64,000 bases of DNA from Lachnospiraceae bacterium (GTDB taxonomy: Bacteria > Bacillota > Clostridia > Lachnospirales > Lachnospiraceae): NCBI GenBank assembly GCA_022793375.1, contig JAAWCS010000077.1, forward strand, positions 1 to 64,000. The letters are read 5' to 3'. Positions within the stretch are counted from its first letter, which is position 1. Each line of letters opens with the position of its first letter. Below the pieces are notes generated by a model that saw nothing but the letters and a program-made list of their open reading frames with translations, was not told the origin of the DNA and did no database searches. Made by a program: the position numbers and the translations under genes. Positions 50,799-60,961 of this stretch are shown one piece after another.

Positions 50799-51039
50799 GC
50801 GCTCTCCCTCCTTTCGCCCCGGTACGATTTTCCCGGCGCATTCTCCTTTTCATGCGCCGGCTCCCCCCCCTGCTGTTTTGCCGTCCGCGTATCTTTTCCC
50901 ATACGGCGGCTTCTTACGATTATATGCAAAGCAGACGTAAAAGGCAAGCCCTCCGCCATATTTTTCTTGTGCAAACCCTTGAATTTATTGTAACCGCTCT
51001 CTCAGGCCGGCAGCGCTCCGCCTTTGTTTTCAAACGAAA

Positions 51040-51074
51040 AGAGGGCCGGCTTTTCGATGCCCGGCCCTCCCATA
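51040..51074 (-). terminator. Terminator downstream of the S9A peptidase gene
   Basis: Minus strand GAGGGCCGG-gcatcgaaaag-CCGGCCCTC-TTTTCGTTT. Confidence 0.75.
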
Positions 51075-51085
51075 TCGTTTTTCGT

Positions 51086-53056
51086 TTATTCCTTCATCAG
51101 CGCCGTTTCCAAAAACACCTGCATCTCGGCGATCGTCCGCCAGAACACCTCTCCTCTGCCCCGGTCGTGGCTGCCCTCCGCCAGCACCCGCAGAAGGATC
51201 GGGGAATCGCTCTGGTTGGCGGCCTGCATCCGGGCGGCAAATTTCTTGCCGTGGTAAGGCGGCACGTTGTTGTCCCGTTCGCCGGTCTGGACATAGACAG
51301 GCGGATAGCAGACCTCTTTTACATTGTGGTACGGGGAGTAGCTCAAAAGATACTCAAACATCTCCTCGCTCTCCCGCGGATTGCCGTACTCGGTCACATA
51401 CATCGGACCGCGGTCGTCCTCGGCAAAATGAATCATATCCGTATGCGGCACCGAATCAATCACACAGCCCCACAAATCGGGGCGCATCGTTACCAGGGCC
51501 GACATCAGAAGGCCGCCGTTGGAGCAGCCGCAGATACCGATGCGGCCGGCCGCGGTCCAGCCGTCAGCGATCAGCTGCTCGGCAATACCGATAAAGTCTT
51601 CAAAACAGTGGCGCTTCTCCCTGCGCATCCCGGCTTCGTGCCAGCGCGGGCCGTACTCATTTCCGCCGCGCAGGTTGCAGTGCACATAGATTCCGCCGCG
51701 CTCGACCCAGGCCGGTATCGAGGTCATGGTTACCATTTCCTGATACCATGGCGGCATACCGCCGTTGTAGCCGCCGTAGCCGTACATCAGGGCCGGCGCC
51801 CTGCCGTCGGCCTTTTCGTCTTTTCGGCGTACCAGATAGTAGGGAATCGGCGTACCGTCGCCCGCCGATGGCGCAAATCGCTGCTCTACAACGATCTGCG
51901 GATGCGTCTGCCCGCTGGTACGCAGCACCGCTTTTAACTCCCGCCCGTCAAAGGACAAAAGCTGCGGCGCGTCCACAAAGGACTCAAAGTGCAAAAACAC
52001 CTGTTCCCGGCCGCTTCCCACATAAGACAGGGCGCCCATATCGCTTGGAAGCGCCACCTCCGCCCCGCTTTCGATATCAATCAGGCGGCTGCTTACATCC
52101 TGCTTGGCAAAGGCATAGAGCCGGCCGCCGCAGGAGAAGCCCCCTTCGAGAATTCGCTCGCTCTCCGGCAGCAAGACGGTGCGCTCCCCGGACGCATCGA
52201 TCGCAATCACCGCCCCGTTCGCCGCTTCCGACAGCGTGATAAAGCAATGCCGGCCGTCTATGGTATCAATATACTCCCATTCCACATCCGTCTCTGTGAG
52301 CGTCTGGACCTGTCCGCTTTCCGTATCGATCGCCACCCATTTGGCCAGGCAGTAGTCCTTGCAGATCTTCGCTGTCACGAAGGAGCCGTCCTCCGAATCC
52401 GACACCATGCCGAAAATCGCGTAGGCCGGCTCCCGGTAGACCAGAGTCGTCTCCCGGCTTGCCGGATGAAAACGGTATACGCTGGTGACGCTCTCCTGCG
52501 TCTTTGCGTTATCCTCGGTCGAAGAATAGTACAGGCAGCCGTCCTTTTTCGACCAGCAGTAGCTGAAAATTCCGTCCATGCGGCCAAGAATCTCCCATGT
52601 TTCATTGTGGCAGACCGCCACCGACGGACGCGCCGCGCCGAATTTCTGGCACTGGATACAGAGCACTGCTTCGTCGGCCGGGTTGGGGGTTACCGCGAAT
52701 ACGTCGTAGCCCTCAAGCGCAGGGATCTTCGGAAAATCGGCCACCGGCTTTAAGTCGGCATCCACGATACGGATAAAGGGCTTGCCCTCGCGGCGCTCGG
52801 TGGCCAGATAGCCGTCCCCGAAGCGCACCAGCGAATAAAAGAGTTCGGGCAGCTTCTCCTCCTTCAGCCGCGCAATCTTCGCCTGCAGACGGTCCGCGTC
52901 AAACCAGGCGTCGGTAAACGCATTTTCCCGGGCCACAAAATCCAGCACCTGCGGATCGCCGGCCTGTTTCAGCCAGGCATACGGATCGGGCAGCTTTGTG
53001 CCGAACCACTCTTCTGTTACATCAACCGTTTTACAGGCCGGATACTCATATTTCAT
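51086..53056 (-). CDS. Prolyl oligopeptidase family serine peptidase (S9A)
   Basis: RIGICGCSNGGLLMSA nucleophile region, ALMYGYGGYNGGMPP, AEGSHDRG. Confidence 0.92.
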   Translation of the reverse strand: MKYEYPACKTVDVTEEWFGTKLPDPYAWLKQAGDPQVLDFVARENAFTDAWFDADRLQAKIARLKEEKLPELFYSLVRFGDGYLATERREGKPFIRIVDADLKPVADFPKIPALEGYDVFAVTPNPADEAVLCIQCQKFGAARPSVAVCHNETWEILGRMDGIFSYCWSKKDGCLYYSSTEDNAKTQESVTSVYRFHPASRETTLVYREPAYAIFGMVSDSEDGSFVTAKICKDYCLAKWVAIDTESGQVQTLTETDVEWEYIDTIDGRHCFITLSEAANGAVIAIDASGERTVLLPESERILEGGFSCGGRLYAFAKQDVSSRLIDIESGAEVALPSDMGALSYVGSGREQVFLHFESFVDAPQLLSFDGRELKAVLRTSGQTHPQIVVEQRFAPSAGDGTPIPYYLVRRKDEKADGRAPALMYGYGGYNGGMPPWYQEMVTMTSIPAWVERGGIYVHCNLRGGNEYGPRWHEAGMRREKRHCFEDFIGIAEQLIADGWTAAGRIGICGCSNGGLLMSALVTMRPDLWGCVIDSVPHTDMIHFAEDDRGPMYVTEYGNPRESEEMFEYLLSYSPYHNVKEVCYPPVYVQTGERDNNVPPYHGKKFAARMQAANQSDSPILLRVLAEGSHDRGRGEVFWRTIAEMQVFLETALMKE

Positions 53057-53110
53057 CGGATACCTCCCATTCTGGTCTGGCCGTGTACCCCGCACACGGC
53101 GCATATAGAT

Positions 53111-54904
53111 TTACATTAAGTGTTCCTTCAAAAACTGCGCCGCCTGCGGGTAACAGTCCAGCTTGTTTTTCAGCTTGCTTAAACCATGTCCCTCGTCCTC
53201 GTAGCGCAGATACTTCACCGGCACGCCGCGCTTTTCAAGGCTTTCAACGATCTGGTCGGCCTCGCTGACCGGCACGCGGGGGTCATTCGCCCCATGGATG
53301 ACCATCAGCGGCGCGACAATCCGATCGACCTTGTGGATCGGAGAAACCCGTCTTAGTACCTCCCGGTGCTCAGCCAGGCTTCCGTACTCGGATTCCCGGT
53401 GCGCGCGGCGGTACTCGGCCGTATTTTCAAGGAAAGTTTCCAGGTCGGACATGCCGACCGTGTCGATGGCAGCCGCCCACAAGTCGGGATAATTCGTGAT
53501 GCTGGCCAGCGTCATATAGCCGCCGTAGCTTGCGCCCATGACGGCAATCCGCCCGGGCGCGGCAATGCCGGCATCGATCAGGTGCTCTACCAGACAGGCC
53601 ACGTCGTGTACGCTGTCCAGGCGCTTTTCCACATCGTCCAGGTGATGGTATTTCTTGCCATAGCCGACGCTGCCGCGGATATTCGGGGCGACCACGGAAA
53701 AGCCCTGGCCTACCAGATACTGGATCAGCGGCGAATACATCGGAAACTCCTGCCCCTCCGGGCCGCCGTGGATTTCCAGCACCACCGGGCCGGGCCCCGG
53801 TTCCTTACCCGGCGCGCGGTAAAGCCAGTAGGGCACCCGCAAACCGTCAAAGGAATGGAATTCGCCCAGTTCCGGTTCCGCCATCTCCTCGGGCGCAATG
53901 CCCGAAACGGCGCTGTCCGTCACCGCATACAGGCTGTCCGCCTCCAAATCGAGCACCCAAAGCCCCGTGGGCCGGCGGCCGCTGGAAAAGGAGAAAAGAA
54001 GCTTATGCCCCACGGGCGACCACTCCATGCCCGCATAGGTATAGATAAAGCCCTTGGGCGGCCGCGGCGTCTCCAAAAAGCCGCCGCTCTTCGTGTCGAG
54101 GATTTTCAGTTCCCCGTAGCCGTCATTGTTTACAACCAGCGCCAAATAGCGGTCGTCGCGACTTAATGCCAGCGCGCTTACGTCCCAGCCGGTACGATAT
54201 ACGTCCCGCAGGCTGCCCTTTGCCACATCGTAATATGAAATATGAAGGAACTCATCCTCTTCGTCGTTGGTCACGTAAAAGCCGCTGCTGTCCGATTTCC
54301 AGGCCGTGGACTCGTACTGGGCGTAGCCGCCCTGCGGATTGAGGTCGCGGGTCTCGCCGGTCTCCATATTTACAATGTACATGCGGTTGTCCGACATGCC
54401 CTTTAATTTATTGTACAGCATGTATCTGCCGTCCGGGGACACGCTGGCCGGCAGGTTGTAGTTGTCGTGGTTTTCCAGCACAATCTTCGTCTCGCCACTC
54501 TCAATATCCATCCGGCAGATATCAAAGCTGGCCTTGCTGCGCTGGTTGCAGGCATAATACAGGGTGGAAACCGTGCGGTCCGTGCCGCCCATATAAAAAC
54601 GGGAGCTCCCGTCCCTGGTCAAATCCACTGCCTCCTGCGCCCCTTTTCGCAGCAAATAAATCTGCTCCTGCTCGTTGCCGCCCAAATCCGTGGTAAAAAT
54701 CAGATCTTCATGGTTGCCGGCCGCGCAAAGCCGCCAGATGCGCTCCGTATAAAACGTCAGCTGCTGCGGCTTTTTATCGCTCAGCGACAGTTTCCAGACC
54801 TGCGTCACCCCGCTTTGGTCGCTGAGATACGCAATCTCGTCCTCGCCGATCCAGACACCGCTTCGGTTCTCGACGACGGTAAAGTAATGTTTCAGTTCTG
54901 CCAT
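53111..54904 (-). CDS. S9 family peptidase (acylaminoacyl/dipeptidyl peptidase-like)
   Basis: Beta-propeller repeats, VMGASYGGYMTLASI, MVIHGANDPRVPVSEADQ. Confidence 0.93.
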   Translation of the reverse strand: MAELKHYFTVVENRSGVWIGEDEIAYLSDQSGVTQVWKLSLSDKKPQQLTFYTERIWRLCAAGNHEDLIFTTDLGGNEQEQIYLLRKGAQEAVDLTRDGSSRFYMGGTDRTVSTLYYACNQRSKASFDICRMDIESGETKIVLENHDNYNLPASVSPDGRYMLYNKLKGMSDNRMYIVNMETGETRDLNPQGGYAQYESTAWKSDSSGFYVTNDEEDEFLHISYYDVAKGSLRDVYRTGWDVSALALSRDDRYLALVVNNDGYGELKILDTKSGGFLETPRPPKGFIYTYAGMEWSPVGHKLLFSFSSGRRPTGLWVLDLEADSLYAVTDSAVSGIAPEEMAEPELGEFHSFDGLRVPYWLYRAPGKEPGPGPVVLEIHGGPEGQEFPMYSPLIQYLVGQGFSVVAPNIRGSVGYGKKYHHLDDVEKRLDSVHDVACLVEHLIDAGIAAPGRIAVMGASYGGYMTLASITNYPDLWAAAIDTVGMSDLETFLENTAEYRRAHRESEYGSLAEHREVLRRVSPIHKVDRIVAPLMVIHGANDPRVPVSEADQIVESLEKRGVPVKYLRYEDEGHGLSKLKNKLDCYPQAAQFLKEHLM

Positions 54905-54966
54905 TTTATTTTCCTTTCGTTTCCCGGCTTTCATGCCCTGCGGCGCGCCGCACCGGGCGTGAGCCT

Positions 54967-56340
54967 TTATTTTTCAGGGTTCAGATAATCGGCCACGATC
55001 ATGCCGCTTTCCAGCTGGATACTCACAAGTTTCTTGATCGGTGTCACCTCGTAGTGGATGTCGCGCTCCACCGTCTCGCCGCGGGCTGCGAATTCCTTTT
55101 CGCAGGCGTCATGCACCTTTGCCAGCAGCGCCTTGTCCTCGTCCGTGTGCTCTTTTTCCAATTCATGCTCGCAGGCACGGATCGTCAGCGTCCACATAAA
55201 AAGACCGAAAAACTTAGGTAGTTCCAAATTATCAAACGCTTCCGATTCCTTGCAGGGACCGGCGTAATCCTCGCTGGACTCCACAAAAGCCTTCTCCGTC
55301 TCATAGCTTTGCTGCGCATGCTTTAAGGACAGCTCGACCATCTTGGCAAACGGATTGTCCCCGGAAATCAAATGCTTCACCTGGCTGTAATACGTCTCGA
55401 CCGTCCGCTCGTTCTCATGATAATAATCCAGCTTTTTGAGCGCGGCCTCCCGGCGCGTAAACGGCATCTGCTTGTCGCTCTGGATGCGTTCCTCATAAAA
55501 ATAAGGAAGTTCGGTCACCAGCGTCACCGTATCGTATTTGGCCGCGTAGCCGCCGCTGCTGCCGCCGGCGCTCATCAGCGTTTCCGGGGGCGCGTCCGCA
55601 AATTTCTCATAGTAATCGTAGGTGTCCTCCTGGCCGATCAGCGGGAAAATCGCCGGCGCATACGGTGTAATATAATTGACCTCCGGCTCTCCTAAGTGCA
55701 GCGGGATATTCTGCTTTTTGCTGGCGGCATAGAGCTTCTCCCAGATCGGCGACAGGTCCTTTGTCAGATACCAGTATGTCCCGCCGAAGCCGGAATTGTG
55801 CAGCGAATACATAAAGACCGGCTTTGCCTCGTCGATGATCTTCATCAGCACCTGCGTCTCAGGAATCGGCTTGTCAAAGGTATACTTTTTGTACGACAGC
55901 GGGAACGTCCACTCGGCCTGTTCATAGCCGGCCGGCCGAAAATAATTCCGCGCGTAATTCGTCAGCGTGAACGGTCCCTTGAACCATTTCTCATTCAGCT
56001 GTGTGCCGTCCACGTCAATGCTCTTGATGATGTACCAGGTGTAGCCCAGGCTTTCCCTGAGCGCATCGTCCTCCACAATCGCCCGTGTAAAGTACTCCAG
56101 CATCATCGCGCCCATCGGCTCGTTGGGATGCGGGCAGCCGAACATAAAGGCATTCTTCTTGCCGCCGGCAATTTTCAGGCAGTAAATCGGACGGCCCTTC
56201 CGCGAGCGGCCCGCTTCGGTGACCTGCACTTTGTCGGGGTATTCGGCCTGCAGTTTTAGGGTGCTGGCGTCCATTTCGTCTACGGTGAGGAATTCTTGGT
56301 AGTCGGGGATGTTTTTGATCAGGTTGGTAAAGTCGCGCAT
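54967..56340 (-). CDS. M14 family zinc carboxypeptidase
   Basis: MFGCPHPNEPMGAMMLEYF zinc-ligand motif; YSLHNSGFGGTYWY. Confidence 0.85.
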   Translation of the reverse strand: MRDFTNLIKNIPDYQEFLTVDEMDASTLKLQAEYPDKVQVTEAGRSRKGRPIYCLKIAGGKKNAFMFGCPHPNEPMGAMMLEYFTRAIVEDDALRESLGYTWYIIKSIDVDGTQLNEKWFKGPFTLTNYARNYFRPAGYEQAEWTFPLSYKKYTFDKPIPETQVLMKIIDEAKPVFMYSLHNSGFGGTYWYLTKDLSPIWEKLYAASKKQNIPLHLGEPEVNYITPYAPAIFPLIGQEDTYDYYEKFADAPPETLMSAGGSSGGYAAKYDTVTLVTELPYFYEERIQSDKQMPFTRREAALKKLDYYHENERTVETYYSQVKHLISGDNPFAKMVELSLKHAQQSYETEKAFVESSEDYAGPCKESEAFDNLELPKFFGLFMWTLTIRACEHELEKEHTDEDKALLAKVHDACEKEFAARGETVERDIHYEVTPIKKLVSIQLESGMIVADYLNPEK

Positions 56341-56484
56341 GGTTCTTCTTTTTCTCCTTTTGGGGTGGTTTATGCACTGGTGCGGTGGTTGCTTCTTGTT
56401 ATTAGGGATGGGGTTATAAGGGGCAGGTTGTTTCGGGAGGGGGCGGCGGGTTGCGGGGTGGGATGGGACGGGGAGGGGCGGGAC

Positions 56485-56633
56485 GCCGTGCGCCCTGGGC
56501 AGGTCCTGTCCGGGCGCGCTCTCGCTCCGTGGCGGACGCAGCGGTGCTAAGTTCGCACTTCGCCTGCGGCTCGCGCTCACTAAGTACCGGCGTCCGCCAA
56601 GGGCCCGGTCACGACCTGCCCAGGGCTCACGGC
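56485..56633. repeat. Palindromic element A (149 nt)
   Basis: GCCGTG-c-GCCCTGGGCAGGTC ... GACCTGCCCAGGGC-t-CACGGC outer stem, inner TGGCGGACGC/GCGTCCGCCA stem. Confidence 0.9.
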
Positions 56634-56915
56634 TGTTACGCTCCACGTTCCCATAACAGCCGGCAACGGCAGGCGGCCATGAAAGGTTGATGCTTCAAGG
56701 CTGTTTATTATAACTGTATAGCACTTCAAACAGTTTTTTGGACGTAGGCTGCGGGTTGCAAGCTGTGGAATTATAGACTACGGCTATAGGGTCATAAAAC
56801 ACCGGCCGCAGGCCCCGATTCAGGAATGAGGAGCAAAGAAAGAACTCTGTGCAATCCTTCCCTCTCGGGGCACCCTAAATTGGGCGGCAATGCGGTAGAA
56901 GCGGGACGGCGACAG

Positions 56916-57062
56916 CCCGGCGCCCTGGTGCGGTCATGACCGGGCCCTTTCCAAACGCCGGCCCTTGGTGAGCGCGAGCCGCAGGCGAAGTGCGAACCTA
57001 GTGCCGCTGCGTTTGGAACGGAGCGAGAGCGCGCCCGGACAGGACCGCACCAGGGCGCCGGG
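56916..57062. repeat. Palindromic element B (147 nt), inverted copy related to A
   Basis: CCCGGCGCCCTGGTGCGGTC ... GACCGCACCAGGGCGCCGGG perfect 20-bp outer stem, inner TTCCAAACGC/GCGTTTGGAA stem; shares core GCGAGCCGCAGGCGAAGTGCGAA (reverse complement) with A. Confidence 0.9.
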
Positions 57063-57079
57063 CGTTCCCCCTCCCCCTC

Positions 57080-58102
57080 CTACCGCATCCCCCCACACCT
57101 ACGGCAAGCCACGAAATGCCCTCCTCCCACATCCGTCAGCTCCGGATACGTTTCGTTACATCCCTTCTCCGCGCAGTAACACCGCGGCGCGAAATAGCAC
57201 CCCGGCCCATTGTCGATCGGCGTCGGCGGTTCACCTTCGATGGCGATCGCCTCCTGCTTTTCCAGCGGATTCAGGGAGGCGCAGTTGGAGATCAGCACCT
57301 TAGTATAGGGATGCTGCGGATTGTGAAGCACCTCGTCGGTGGGCCCCATTTCCACAATGCGGCCAAGATACATAACCGCTACTTTATCGGAAATATAGCG
57401 GGTTGTGGCAATGTCATGGCTGATAAATACCAGGGCCGTGTTTTTCTGCTTTACAAGATTCTCCAGCATATTGATGATATCGGCCCGGATCGAGACGTCG
57501 AGCATCGAAACCGGCTCGTCGGCCACCATGAAGGTGGGGTTTAAAAGCATTGACCGCAGAATCGCGATCCGCTGCAGCTGGCCGCCGGACAGTTCGTGCG
57601 GGAAACGGTCTACATAGTCGATCGCCGGCGTCAGGCCGCTCTTCTCAAGAACCTCCAGCACCATCTGCATGCGCTCTTCCTCCGATGCGCCGATGCCGTG
57701 CAGCTTCATCGGATCCATGAGGATCTTTTTCAGCCGGTAGCGGGGGTCGAAGGTGTCAAAGGGATTCTGGAAAATCATCTGGCAGTTGCGCCTGAATTTC
57801 AGCGGGTCCTTTTTTAAGAGTTCCTGGCTCGACTCGCCAAAAAGGCGGATATCGCCGCCCGTAGGGGGCTCTAAGTGAATCAGCAGGCGGCCCAGCGTGG
57901 ACTTGCCGCAGCCCGATTCTCCGATCACGCCCAGCGTTTCGCCGCGTTTCAGCCGAAAGCTGACGCCGTCCACGGCCTTGATCTGCTGGCGGCGCTGTAC
58001 CTTGCCGTCCTTCTTCTGTACTTTTTTCTGGACATACCATTTTTTGACTTGCTCTACTTCGATTACGTATTGCGAATTTTCAGGCGCGCTCATTTCCTTC
58101 AC
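57080..58102 (-). CDS. Oligopeptide/dipeptide ABC transporter ATP-binding protein (DppF-like)
   Basis: GESGCGKSTLGRLL, ELSGGQLQRIAILRSM, C-terminal oligo_HPY-type Cys-rich region (CYFAPRCYCAEKGC). Confidence 0.95.
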   Translation of the reverse strand: MKEMSAPENSQYVIEVEQVKKWYVQKKVQKKDGKVQRRQQIKAVDGVSFRLKRGETLGVIGESGCGKSTLGRLLIHLEPPTGGDIRLFGESSQELLKKDPLKFRRNCQMIFQNPFDTFDPRYRLKKILMDPMKLHGIGASEEERMQMVLEVLEKSGLTPAIDYVDRFPHELSGGQLQRIAILRSMLLNPTFMVADEPVSMLDVSIRADIINMLENLVKQKNTALVFISHDIATTRYISDKVAVMYLGRIVEMGPTDEVLHNPQHPYTKVLISNCASLNPLEKQEAIAIEGEPPTPIDNGPGCYFAPRCYCAEKGCNETYPELTDVGGGHFVACRRCGGMR

Positions 58103-59063
58103 CTCCTACCAGATGGCAGGCTACCTGCCAGTTTTGTGTTTCGTCGCCCACGGACTGCAGCTGCGGCAGCTGTGTCCGGCATTTGTCCGTCGCATAGGGA
58201 CAGCGGGGGGCAAATACGCATCCTGTGGGCTTTACCGAGAGATCGGGCAGCGAACCGGGAATGCCCCGCAAGTCGGTTTTTTCCCCATGGAAGGAGGGGA
58301 AGGATTTTAAAAGCCCCTGGGTGTAGGGGTGCCTGGGGTTTACCAGCACGTCCACGACACGGCCTTTTTCCATGATGCGGCCGGCATACATGACCACGAC
58401 TTTGTTGCAGGTCGAGGATACGACCGATACGTCGTGCGTAATCATCAGCCGGGTTAGGTGCAGCTGTTCTTGCAGCTGGAGGATTTCCCGCAGAATCTGG
58501 CTCTGCGTTACCACGTCAAGCGCTGTCGTGGCCTCGTCCATGACCAGCAGGCTGGGGTTCATAATCAGGCTCAGGGCAATGGAGATGCGCTGCATCATGC
58601 CGCCGGACAGTTCGTGCGGGTAGAGCTCGTAGACGCGGTCGGACAGATTTACCACGCGGAACAGCTCATAGATGCGCTCGCGGATTTCCTTCTTGGGCGT
58701 CCCCGGCTTATGGATCAGGTATACGTCCTCCATCTGCTTGCCGATCTTGTGAACCGGGCTCAGGGCGTTCATCGATTTCTGGAACACGACCGCGATTTTG
58801 TTCCAGCGGACCTTGGAGAGTTCCTCGGGCGGCATCTGCATCAGGTCGTTTCCTTCAAAAAGGGCTTCGCCGGTTGTCTCGGCCGTCTTTGGCAAAAGGC
58901 GCAAAATCCCCATCGCCAGCGTGGATTTGCCGGACCCGGACTCGCCGACAATGCCGATGGCGTCCTGCGGCTCCAGTTCCAGGCAGGCGTCCTGGACCGC
59001 ATAGACTTCTTTTTCCTTCATCTTATAGGTAACATTAAAGTTTTTAATCTCTAATAATGCCAT
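58080..59063 (-). CDS. Oligopeptide/dipeptide ABC transporter ATP-binding protein (DppD-like)
   Basis: GESGSGKSTLAMGIL, ELSGGMMQRISIALSL, CVFAPRCPYATDKC. Confidence 0.95.
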   Translation of the reverse strand: MALLEIKNFNVTYKMKEKEVYAVQDACLELEPQDAIGIVGESGSGKSTLAMGILRLLPKTAETTGEALFEGNDLMQMPPEELSKVRWNKIAVVFQKSMNALSPVHKIGKQMEDVYLIHKPGTPKKEIRERIYELFRVVNLSDRVYELYPHELSGGMMQRISIALSLIMNPSLLVMDEATTALDVVTQSQILREILQLQEQLHLTRLMITHDVSVVSSTCNKVVVMYAGRIMEKGRVVDVLVNPRHPYTQGLLKSFPSFHGEKTDLRGIPGSLPDLSVKPTGCVFAPRCPYATDKCRTQLPQLQSVGDETQNWQVACHLVGGEGNERA

Positions 59064-59077
59064 TCGTTCTTCCTCCC

Positions 59078-59923
59078 TTACTTGTTGCTCTGCATCTTCG
59101 GAGAGATGAAGCGGTTCAGGCCTTCACCAATCATGAAGAACGTCAGCACGGTAACGACGACAAAGATGCCCGGTATGGCCGAGATCCAGGGGCATTTCAC
59201 GAGATATTGTTTGCCGGCGCTGATCATCTGGCCCCAGCTGATTACATTCGGATCGCCCAGGCCCAGGAAGGACAGGCCGGCTTCGGTCAGAATCGCGCCT
59301 GAAATCTGCATGGTCGTGTTGGCGATAATCGGGAAAATCCCGTTGGGGATGATATGCCGGAACATGATGCTGGCACGCCCCTCGCCCATGGCCTGGGCCG
59401 CCCGCACAAACGTGCGCTCTCTGAGGGAGATCGCCTGGGCGCGCATCAGCCGAGCGTTGCCGGGCCAGGATGTTAAGCCGATGACGATCATCACGTAGCG
59501 GATGTTGCTGCCAAACATGGCGACAATGATCAGAATCAGGAAAAAAGAGGGCGTCATGACAAAAATATTGATAAATTCCAGGATCACCTTGTCGACCGTG
59601 CCGCCAAAATAACCGGCGACGCCGCCTAAGAGCGTGCCGACCACCGCCGAAATGGTCGCGGCGATGATGCCGATCTGCAAAGAGGTCCTCGCGCCGTAAA
59701 GAATCTGGCTGAAAATGTCCCGGCCCAGATTGTCGGTGCCGAACAAAAAACCGTCCACACCGGGGGCCACCCGGATACTGTCATACAGCTTAAACGGATC
59801 GTGTGTGGCAAAAACCGGCGCGCCGATGGCGCCGATCAAAAGGATGGTCAGCAAGATCAGCCCTGTGCGAAGCTGTGAGTTACGTCCTAACTCCTTTTTA
59901 AAAGCTGTGATTTTCTTCTTCAT
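59078..59923 (-). CDS. Peptide ABC transporter permease (DppC-like)
   Basis: FGTDNLGRDIFSQILYGARTSLQIG; MRAQAISLRERTFVRAAQAMGE. Confidence 0.95.
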   Translation of the reverse strand: MKKKITAFKKELGRNSQLRTGLILLTILLIGAIGAPVFATHDPFKLYDSIRVAPGVDGFLFGTDNLGRDIFSQILYGARTSLQIGIIAATISAVVGTLLGGVAGYFGGTVDKVILEFINIFVMTPSFFLILIIVAMFGSNIRYVMIVIGLTSWPGNARLMRAQAISLRERTFVRAAQAMGEGRASIMFRHIIPNGIFPIIANTTMQISGAILTEAGLSFLGLGDPNVISWGQMISAGKQYLVKCPWISAIPGIFVVVTVLTFFMIGEGLNRFISPKMQSNK

Positions 59924-59933
59924 GGAGTTCCTC

Positions 59934-60899
59934 CTACTCGTACTTGATGCGCGGATCGATCAGGCTGTAAACCAAATCGACGATAATCATCATCGCCGCC
60001 ACGGTAATCGCCAGGATCAGATAAATACCGGATAAAAGAGGGTAATCCCGCTTGCTGATCGAGGTAAACAGCAGCGTGCCCATGCCGGGCCATGAAAAGA
60101 CGGTCTCAATATACACGGAGCCGGCCAGCAGAAACGCCAGGCTGGAACCAAGCACCGTAACCGTGGGAATCAGCGCGTTGCGCAGCACATATTTGTTGAA
60201 AATCCGCGATTCTTTCATACCGGTCGCCCGCAGCGTCGTAATAAAGTCCTCCGACATCACCTGCAGCACCGAGGAGCGGGCTATGCGGAAATAGTACGGA
60301 AACTGTACCAGGGCCAGCGTGCCCACGGGAAGCACCATGTGATAGGCCACGTCCGCAACATAGCGCCATCCGGTGTAGCCGCCCCGCATATTGACCATGC
60401 CGGAAGTCGGAAACCACCCCAGCCGGGAAGCGAAAATCAGGATCATCATTAACCCCAGCCAGAAACTGGGCGTTGAATCAAAGAAATACGAAATCGTACA
60501 CATCAGGCGGTCAAAGATGCCGCCGCTTTTGCGCGCCGAACGGATTCCCAGGAGCGTGCCGAACAAAACCGCGATCAGAAGAGCCGCCAAAGACAGCAAA
60601 AGCGTCGGCATCAGCTTTTCTGCGATCAGTTCCAGCACCGGCCTTTCATTTGCATACGAATATCCGAAGTCCCCTTTGCAGACATTCACGATAAAGCTGA
60701 CAAACTGCTCCGGCAAAGACTTGTCCAGGCCGTATTTGATCGTCAGCGCCTCAATCTGCGCCGGGTTGGGATTGTCCACCCCTGCCAGGATACGGACCGG
60801 GTTGCCGGGCGCGCTGCGGATCAGCACAAAATTGATGCAGACCGAAACTAACACCACTAATATACCGGTCAGAAACCTCTTTATTACATAGCGTTTCAT
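59934..60899 (-). CDS. Peptide ABC transporter permease (DppB-like)
   Basis: MKRYVIKRFLTGILVVLVSVCINFVLIRSAPGNP; DFITTLRATGMKESRIFNKYVLRNALIPTVTVLG. Confidence 0.95.
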   Translation of the reverse strand: MKRYVIKRFLTGILVVLVSVCINFVLIRSAPGNPVRILAGVDNPNPAQIEALTIKYGLDKSLPEQFVSFIVNVCKGDFGYSYANERPVLELIAEKLMPTLLLSLAALLIAVLFGTLLGIRSARKSGGIFDRLMCTISYFFDSTPSFWLGLMMILIFASRLGWFPTSGMVNMRGGYTGWRYVADVAYHMVLPVGTLALVQFPYYFRIARSSVLQVMSEDFITTLRATGMKESRIFNKYVLRNALIPTVTVLGSSLAFLLAGSVYIETVFSWPGMGTLLFTSISKRDYPLLSGIYLILAITVAAMMIIVDLVYSLIDPRIKYE

Positions 60900-60961
60900 T
60901 ACTACTCCTCCTTCACGCCCCGCAGCTCTTCGCTGCGGCCGCTTGATCGGTCTATGAAAGA

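Noticed and set aside
56485-57062. Insertion sequence with terminal inverted repeats formed by A and B
   Set aside because: Only ~280 nt lie between the copies and there is no transposase ORF; each copy is itself a full palindrome rather than a simple terminal repeat.
56451-57303. Short ORFs across the palindromic elements (79 aa, 112 aa)
   Set aside because: Translations are by-products of the repeats (for example ARSRSVADAAVLSSHFACGSRSLSTG); no family or RBS support.
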